DNA of 6,903 bases, from NCBI GenBank assembly GCA_024640745.1, contig JAHEEL010000126.1, positions 1-6,903 of the forward strand, given 5' to 3'. Position numbers and translations under genes: made by a program. Below, one piece after another: positions 1 through 4,166 of the stretch (its first letter is position 1; each line of letters starts with the position of its first letter). The DNA is from Actinomycetes bacterium. GTDB lineage: Bacteria > Actinomycetota > Acidimicrobiia > Spongiisociales > UBA5794. Under the pieces are notes generated by a model. That model saw only the letters and a program-made list of their open reading frames with translations. It was not told the origin of the DNA and ran no database searches.

Positions 1-920
1 ACATGTTCATCATGATGAACGCGGCGCGCTTCGCAGTCGGCCTGGAGGGCGTGGCGATTTCCGACCGCGCCTACCAGCTTGCGCTGGCCTACGCCAAGGA
101 GCGCGTCCAGAGCCGCGACCTCGCCGGCGGCGGCAAGCCGGTGCCCATCATCCGGCAGCCCGACGTGCGGCGCATGCTGATGAGCATGAAGGCGCAGGGC
201 GAGGCGATGCGCGCGCTCGCGTACGTGGTCGCGGCGGCGATGGACATCGCGCACCGCGACCCGGACCAGGCGCTGCGCGCCAGGCATCAGGCTTTCGCCG
301 ACATGATGATTCCGGTGGTGAAGGGCTGGAGCACCGAGACCTGCATCGAGGTGGCGTCGACCGGGATCCAGGTGCACGGCGGCATGGGCTACGTCGAGGA
401 GACGGGGGCGGCGCAGCACTACCGGGATGCGCGCATCACGCCGATCTACGAGGGTACGAACGGCATCCAGGCCATCGACCTGGTGATGCGCAAGGTCCCG
501 ATGGAGGACGGCGCCGTTGTTCGGGCCTATCTCGACGAAGTTGCAGCACTCGGCGAGCCACTGGGCACGGCCACCGATCCCCGTTACGCCACCATGAAGA
601 GCGCACTCACACCGGCAATCAGCGCGTTGCGAGACGCCACCGAATGGCTGCTCTCGTGCAGCGACCCCAACGATCGCCTGGCAGCGGCCACGCCCTACCT
701 CGACCTGTTCGGCACGGTTGCCGGCGGCGCGTACCTCATGCGGCTCGCGCTCGCCGCGGGGAGCGAGGTACGCGATGCTTGGCTCGAAGCCAAGATCGAT
801 ACCGCGGTCTTCTACGCCAATCAGATCCTGCCTCGAGCGGCCGGTCGGCTTCCATCGGTGATGGCCGGCGCACACGAGCTGTTTGCCGTCCCGACCGCAG
901 GCTTGGAGACCGCCCGATGA
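1..920 (+). CDS. Acyl-CoA dehydrogenase, C-terminal part (5' end outside window)
   Basis: A flavoprotein that introduces the alpha-beta double bond into acyl-CoA thioesters in beta-oxidation-type pathways. About 305 residues are present. The first visible Met (base 3) is not a credible start, because the protein begins inside the C-terminal helical domain and the FAD-binding N-terminal half is missing; full-length relatives are around 600 residues. Visible landmarks, numbered from base 3, are the MMNAAR helix (4-9), the ERVQSR segment (33-38), HGGMGY (125-130) and IYEGTNGIQ (148-156). E150 matches the catalytic glutamate of the family (Glu376 of MCAD). Residues after about 165 fit the extra C-terminal domain (PF12806 type) of large FadE/DmdC-like enzymes. 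The exact substrate cannot be read from the sequence; DmdC-like 3-methylmercaptopropionyl-CoA or long-chain acyl-CoA are both possible. The stop overlaps the next gene by ATGA. Codon choice changes near base 510 (see findings). Confidence 0.93.
   Translation, partial: MFIMMNAARFAVGLEGVAISDRAYQLALAYAKERVQSRDLAGGGKPVPIIRQPDVRRMLMSMKAQGEAMRALAYVVAAAMDIAHRDPDQALRARHQAFADMMIPVVKGWSTETCIEVASTGIQVHGGMGYVEETGAAQHYRDARITPIYEGTNGIQAIDLVMRKVPMEDGAVVRAYLDEVAALGEPLGTATDPRYATMKSALTPAISALRDATEWLLSCSDPNDRLAAATPYLDLFGTVAGGAYLMRLALAAGSEVRDAWLEAKIDTAVFYANQILPRAAGRLPSVMAGAHELFAVPTAGLETAR
905..908 (+). promoter_or_regulatory. Ribosome binding site of the HAD phosphatase, inside the upstream gene
   Basis: GGAG lies 8 bases before the ATG at 917. 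The ATGA overlap (917-920) with the dehydrogenase stop supports translational coupling and fixes this start rather than the longer open frame that extends upstream in the same phase. Confidence 0.6.
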
Positions 921-1732
921 ACGCGTCTCCCCAACAGCGAGGGGCTGCGTTCTTCGATCTCGATCGAACGATCATCAGCGGCTCTTCGGTGTTCGCAATG
1001 GGCGTCGCTGCCTACCGGGCCGGGATGGTGTCGAATCGTGAACTCCTCGGCGATGCCCTGAACGCCGCCACCTTCCTCTTTGCCGGCGCGTCGGATGACA
1101 AGACCGAGGCGGTCAAGAATCGTGTGTTGCAGGCGATCACGGGCGTACCGGTCGAGGCCATGGCAGAGCTCGGAGATCAGATCATCCCGCGGCTCCAGAG
1201 CGAGGTCCGTCGCGAGGCGCGCGGTCTGCTCGACCTGCACGACGCAGCCGGCCGCGACACGTTCATCGTCTCGGCCTCGCCGATCGAGATCGTCGGCGAC
1301 TTCGCCGACGCGATCGGCCTCACCGGCGGAATCGGCACGGTTGCCGCCATCGAAGACGGCGTCTACACCGGCGAGCTGGCGGAACCCTTCTGCTACGGCA
1401 ACGGCAAGGCCCTGGCCATCGAGCGCGTGGCGAACGAGCGCGGCTACGACCTCGCGCTGTCCTACGCCTACACCGACTCGGCCGGAGATCTGCCCATGCT
1501 CGAGATCGTCGGACATCCGGTAGCCGTGAACCCCGACCGGGCCCTCGAGGCCGTCGCCTACCACCGTGGCTGGCCCATCGTCGAGTTCAGTCGGACGCGC
1601 AAGACGGTCGTCAAGCGCACGACTGCAGCCGTAGGCGCGGCCGCAATGGCGGGGATCGCGTTCGGCGTCGGTGTCTCGGCGGGGAAGCGGTCGGCCGCGC
1701 GTCAAAGCCTCATTCGGCGCGTCCTCCGATGA
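917..1732 (+). CDS. HAD superfamily subfamily IB phosphatase with C-terminal hydrophobic tail
   Basis: A 271-residue SerB/CicA-like phosphohydrolase of the HAD-IB family. All four HAD motifs are visible. Motif I is FFDLDRT, with nucleophile D14 and general acid/base D16. Motif II is IVSAS (S119). Motif III is K164 in YGNGKAL. Motif IV is DSAGD (D187, D191), which binds Mg2+. The helical cap sits between motifs I and II. After the fold, residues 236-256 form a Gly/Ala-rich hydrophobic segment flanked by Lys and Arg, which could anchor the enzyme in the membrane. Related actinobacterial proteins are annotated as SerB-like or as lysophospholipid phosphatases; the substrate cannot be decided here. 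Coupling to an acyl-CoA dehydrogenase makes a lipid phosphate plausible (inference). The start at 917 is chosen because the fold begins at residue 11 and GGAG precedes it. Confidence 0.9.
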   Translation: MNASPQQRGAAFFDLDRTIISGSSVFAMGVAAYRAGMVSNRELLGDALNAATFLFAGASDDKTEAVKNRVLQAITGVPVEAMAELGDQIIPRLQSEVRREARGLLDLHDAAGRDTFIVSASPIEIVGDFADAIGLTGGIGTVAAIEDGVYTGELAEPFCYGNGKALAIERVANERGYDLALSYAYTDSAGDLPMLEIVGHPVAVNPDRALEAVAYHRGWPIVEFSRTRKTVVKRTTAAVGAAAMAGIAFGVGVSAGKRSAARQSLIRRVLR

Positions 1733-1744
1733 CGGCACCAGTCC

Positions 1745-2041
1745 TCACACCCTAACCCGTACTTCGCGGCCTCTTCCATAGGTACCACCGGCGTACGACG
1801 ACAGGTCGATCAAGAACGCCAGAATGACGACGACCCAACCGAACCCCGTTACCCCGCCCCCCGGCGCCCACATGAACACGTAGGCAAGCGTGGTGAACGG
1901 GAGCAGAAGCAGGCCGACCAGGGGTGCCATCCACCCGTCAAAGGCCCGATCGACGAGATCGGTGAACAGCCAGACAAACAGCAGCGTGAGGCGCGGGACG
2001 ATCGAACCGACCGTCGCAACGAGACAGCACCCGCATGGCAC
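1745..2041 (-). CDS. Small uncharacterised membrane protein
   Basis: A 98-residue protein of unknown function. The frame stays open to an ATG at 2134, but a GTG at 2041 is preferred: it is preceded by a strong purine run (GGAAGGAAGGG) ending 4 bases before it, and the extra 31 residues lack membrane-protein character. Three hydrophobic stretches are visible (about residues 15-27, 38-58 and 66-80 from the GTG). Between them lies a glycine-rich turn, PGGGVTGFGW, and after the last comes the motif DLSSYAGGTYG. From memory, this pattern recurs in short hypothetical proteins of Actinobacteria, which argues that the frame is real; I cannot name a Pfam family or function. It is convergent with the HAD gene (12 bases between stops) and divergent from the helicase (110 bases between starts). 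Confidence 0.75.
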   Translation of the reverse strand: MPCGCCLVATVGSIVPRLTLLFVWLFTDLVDRAFDGWMAPLVGLLLLPFTTLAYVFMWAPGGGVTGFGWVVVILAFLIDLSSYAGGTYGRGREVRVRV

Positions 2042-2045
2042 GATG

Positions 2046-2057
2046 CCCTTCCTTCCC
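2046..2057 (-). promoter_or_regulatory. Ribosome binding site deciding the GTG start at 2041
   Basis: On the minus strand a purine run GGGAAGGAAGGG stands 4 bases upstream of GTG. It supports that codon over the ATG at 2134. Confidence 0.55.
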
Positions 2058-2128
2058 TGTCTGCTTGCCTCCAAGGCTACCGCCTCGATGCTGAGGGGTA
2101 TCCCGCCGGCGCCGCTACCGTTCGCCAC

Positions 2129-2145
2129 GGCCAACTTGGGCCAAC
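2129..2145 (+). repeat. Nested CCAA/TTGG inverted and direct repeats before the helicase start
   Basis: GGCCAAC occurs twice with a 10-base period (2129-2135 and 2139-2145). The same bases form two overlapping inverted repeats: CCAA-C-TTGG (2131-2139) and TTGG-G-CCAA (2136-2144). The block ends 7 bases before the helicase ATG, where a Shine-Dalgarno sequence would normally lie. It could be an operator, a small RNA structure over the start, or chance. Confidence 0.3.
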
Positions 2146-2151
2146 CTCTTC

Positions 2152-3384
2152 ATGATCAACGAACTTCTCACCGACACGACCTTCTCCGATCTCGGGGTTT
2201 CTCCCGAGCTCGCGGCCGTTCTCGCCAAGGCAGGCTTCGAGAAGCCGTTCCCGATCCAGGCCATGACGATCCCGGACGGATTGGCTGGAGCCGACGTGCT
2301 CGGCAAGGCGAAGACCGGTTCTGGCAAGACGCTCGCATTCGGCCTACCCATCGTCGAAGGACTCGAACAAGCCGAGCCGTTCCACCCCAGGGCGCTCGTG
2401 CTGGTGCCGACACGCGAGCTGGCGATGCAGGTCACCCGGGATCTCGAACCGCTCGTGGGGGCGGTCGGGTTCCGTCTCGTCACCGTCTACGGCGGCGCGT
2501 CGATGAAGGACCAGATCGACGCGCTCGACGCGGGCGTTGAGCTGCTGATCGCCACCCCGGGGCGGCTCATCGATCTCATGGAGCGGCGCAAGGCGTACTT
2601 GGATGATGTCACCGTCGTATGTCTCGATGAAGCCGACCAGATGGCCGACATGGGCTTCATGCCCCAGGTGCGCAAGATCATGTCCGCAGTGCCGGACGAC
2701 CACCAGACGTATCTCTACTCGGCCACGCTCGACTCGCAGGTCCAGGAGTTGGTCGACCGCTACATGACCGATCCCGTCACTCACTCCGTCGAATACGAGA
2801 ACGAGACGGTCGACACGATGGAGCACCGCTTCCTCAAGGTCCACTACCTCGACAAGCCGGCGATGGCCGCTGCGCTCAGCCGCAGTGCTGATCGCACCCT
2901 CATGTTCACGAGGACCAAGTGGGCCGCCGACGACCTGACAAAGCGGCTCCGTGACCTCGGAGTACCGGCTGCCGCAATCCACGGGGACCTCCCCCAGCAG
3001 AAGCGAGAGCAGTCGCTGTCCCGATTCCGCGACGGCAAAGCCACCGCCCTGGTCGCTACGAACGTCGCCGCCCGAGGACTCCATATCGATGGCGTCGACA
3101 TCGTGCTGCACTATGACCCGCCGGACGATCCGAAGACCTATCTCCATCGGTCGGGGCGTACCGCTCGGGCCGGTGAAGACGGGCTCGTCGTAACGCTCGT
3201 CGAATGGGACCAGGTCAACGAAGTCCTCGGCATCCAGCGCCGGGCCGGCCTGAACGTCCCGATCATCAAGATGTTCTCGAACGACGAGCGGGTGTCCGAC
3301 CTCTTCTCGTGGCAGCCGCCGGAAGAACTCGCCCCGTTCAAACCGGGTTCGGTACGCAAGCGCCGACGCCGCCGAGGCTTCTAG
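2152..3384 (+). CDS. DEAD-box ATP-dependent RNA helicase
   Basis: A 410-residue helicase with almost nothing beyond the two RecA-like domains, expected to unwind or remodel RNA in the cytoplasm (mRNA decay, ribosome assembly or cold adaptation; the exact role is not readable). Motifs in order: isolated aromatic F11 and Q motif (PIQ, Q36); motif I AKTGSGKT (53-60); Ia PTREL (86-90); Ib TPGR (135-138); II DEAD (159-162); III SAT (190-192); IV near MFTRT (251-255); V VAARGLHID (305-313); VI HRSGRTARAG (332-341). The second domain starts near 225. The tail is basic (RKRRRRR, 402-408), typical of RNA-contacting extensions. Motif V has His where many helicases have Asp (ARGLD); I recall His as common in actinobacterial homologues. 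The ATG at 2152 is the only usable start: an in-frame stop lies at 2092, and a later start would lose the Q motif. No Shine-Dalgarno sequence is visible. Confidence 0.95.
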   Translation: MINELLTDTTFSDLGVSPELAAVLAKAGFEKPFPIQAMTIPDGLAGADVLGKAKTGSGKTLAFGLPIVEGLEQAEPFHPRALVLVPTRELAMQVTRDLEPLVGAVGFRLVTVYGGASMKDQIDALDAGVELLIATPGRLIDLMERRKAYLDDVTVVCLDEADQMADMGFMPQVRKIMSAVPDDHQTYLYSATLDSQVQELVDRYMTDPVTHSVEYENETVDTMEHRFLKVHYLDKPAMAAALSRSADRTLMFTRTKWAADDLTKRLRDLGVPAAAIHGDLPQQKREQSLSRFRDGKATALVATNVAARGLHIDGVDIVLHYDPPDDPKTYLHRSGRTARAGEDGLVVTLVEWDQVNEVLGIQRRAGLNVPIIKMFSNDERVSDLFSWQPPEELAPFKPGSVRKRRRRRGF

Positions 3385-3407
3385 TCCGTTCTTGCGGAGA
3401 TTGTCGA

Positions 3408-3441
3408 AGCCCCCTCCCGTAGCCACCAAAGATCGGGGGCT
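3408..3441 (+). terminator. Candidate hairpin terminator after the helicase
   Basis: AGCCCCC (3408-3414) pairs perfectly with GGGGGCT (3435-3441) around a 20-base loop, starting 24 bases past the helicase stop. No T-tract follows, so it is not a classical intrinsic terminator, although GC-rich actinobacterial terminators often lack one. It could instead belong to the leader or promoter region of the cyclophilin gene. Confidence 0.4.
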
Positions 3442-3471
3442 CCCTAGGGTTGTTGTCACAGCACCCGACCC

Positions 3472-3477
3472 GAGGAG
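3472..3477 (+). promoter_or_regulatory. Ribosome binding site of the cyclophilin gene
   Basis: GAGGAG lies 5 bases before the ATG at 3483. It decides that start over an in-frame TTG at 3450, which would add 11 residues without a ribosome binding site. Confidence 0.75.
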
Positions 3478-3482
3478 CCGCC

Positions 3483-3992
3483 ATGGCAGCCCAGTACGAT
3501 GCCCCGCCCGAGCTGACGATCGATCTCTCGAAGACCTACGCGGCGAAGATCGACACCAGCGCCGGAGAGATCACCGTTGAGTTCTACGCAGCCGATGCGC
3601 CGCAGACCGTGAACAACTTCGTCTTCCTCGCCTCCGAGGGGTTCTACGACGGGGTGATCTTCCACCGCACCATCCCGGGGTTCATGATCCAGGGTGGCGA
3701 TCCCACGGGTACCGGCACCGGTGGCCCGGGGTACAAGTTCCGCGACGAGTTCCACGACAAGACCACCTACAGACGCGGGACCGTCGCAATGGCGAACGCC
3801 GGCCCCAACACGAACGGCAGCCAGTTCTTCATCTGCCACGACAACGTCGGGCTCCCGAACGCCTACACCATCTTCGGCGAGGTCACGGATGGCATGGACG
3901 TCGTCGACACGATCGCCACCAACCCCACCGGTCCTCAGGACCGCCCCTTCGAACCCGTCACGATCAACTCGGTGGCGATATCCGAGGCCTAG
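3483..3992 (+). CDS. Cyclophilin-type peptidyl-prolyl cis-trans isomerase
   Basis: A single-domain, 169-residue cyclophilin that catalyses cis-trans isomerisation of Xaa-Pro bonds during folding. There is no signal peptide or lipobox, so it should be cytoplasmic. The core starts near residue 20. Active-site residues are readable by alignment with human CypA: FHR (60-62, with R62 as catalytic Arg55), Q70 (Gln63), MANAGPNTNGSQFF (103-116, with F116 as Phe113) and the FG pair at 131-132. The loop that carries Trp121 and His126 in CypA reads GLPNAYTIFG here, so both are replaced (Tyr at the His position). That is usual for bacterial types and suggests weak cyclosporin binding (inference). It lies between the helicase and the metal ATPase on the same strand, 98 and 170 bases away, so it is probably its own unit. 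Confidence 0.95.
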   Translation: MAAQYDAPPELTIDLSKTYAAKIDTSAGEITVEFYAADAPQTVNNFVFLASEGFYDGVIFHRTIPGFMIQGGDPTGTGTGGPGYKFRDEFHDKTTYRRGTVAMANAGPNTNGSQFFICHDNVGLPNAYTIFGEVTDGMDVVDTIATNPTGPQDRPFEPVTINSVAISEA

Positions 3993-4099
3993 TTGTGACA
4001 ACCGGGGAGACGCGAAACACGTGAGGTGGTGGCTCTCGAACGCCTCGGAGACCTGGCGATCGCCGACCGTTGACGATGACGCGCGGGTGCGGTTGTGAC
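3992..4099 (+). repeat. Paired GTTGTGAC words in the gap before the metal ATPase
   Basis: GTTGTGAC occurs at 3992-3999, overlapping the cyclophilin stop, and again exactly 100 bases later at 4092-4099. The first copy is part of a perfect short palindrome, GTTGT-G-ACAAC (3992-4002). The complement of part of that palindrome, GTTGTCAC, is at 3452-3459 just before the cyclophilin gene. The rest of the 170-base gap (3993-4162) holds a palindrome GGCGATCGCC (4055-4064) and no convincing promoter. An operator role is only a guess. Confidence 0.3.
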
Positions 4100-4136
4100 C
4101 AATAGCCCTATCGCCGACTATCGATTCGCTGCTGGG

Positions 4137-4166
4137 ATGACTCGATTCCGCTGGAGGCGGCATTGA
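4137..4166 (+). CDS. Possible 9-residue leader frame overlapping the ATPase start
   Basis: An ATG at 4137 opens a frame for MTRFRWRRH and ends at TGA 4164-4166, which overlaps the ATPase start codon as TTGA. It has no good ribosome binding site of its own, and frames this short arise by chance. The overlap is the only hint that it could couple or tune translation of the weak TTG start. Confidence 0.15.
   Translation: MTRFRWRRH
4153..4157 (+). promoter_or_regulatory. Ribosome binding site deciding the TTG start of the ATPase
   Basis: GGAGG lies 5 bases before TTG at 4163. It is the reason for accepting a TTG start, and the first hydrophobic segment begins only about 7 residues later. Confidence 0.7.

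Noticed and set aside
644..916. Upstream extension of the HAD phosphatase frame
   Set aside because: Arg/Pro-rich out-of-frame shadow of the dehydrogenase; the ATGA overlap and GGAG site support the start at 917.
821..1738. Long minus-strand open frame (305 codons) antisense to the HAD phosphatase
   Set aside because: Same shadow effect; the translation is Arg/Asp/Val-rich without motifs, while the plus-strand HAD motifs are intact.
2116..2121. TACCGT as a possible -10 box for the helicase
   Set aside because: It fits TANNNT, but no TTG-like -35 element stands 16-18 bases upstream, and such hexamers are common by chance.
3068..3092. His in helicase motif V (ARGLH rather than ARGLD) as a defect
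   Set aside because: All other motifs are intact, and I recall His at this place in actinobacterial relatives; probably a lineage trait.
3445..3450. TAGGGT as a possible -10 box for the cyclophilin gene
   Set aside because: It is placed suitably, but lacks a -35 element and overlaps a CCCTAGGG palindrome; too weak to list as a promoter.
2344..3459. Long minus-strand open frame (371 codons) antisense to the helicase
   Set aside because: It is the codon mirror of the helicase in GC-rich DNA; the plus strand has every helicase motif and the antisense translation shows no recognisable domain.
4055..4064. GGCGATCGCC palindrome
   Set aside because: A single copy of a 10-base palindrome in GC-rich DNA; no array or spacing pattern suggests a repeat family.
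4070..4121. TTGACG (4070-4075) as a -35 box for the ATPase
   Set aside because: No TANNNT-like -10 element occurs 16-19 bases downstream.
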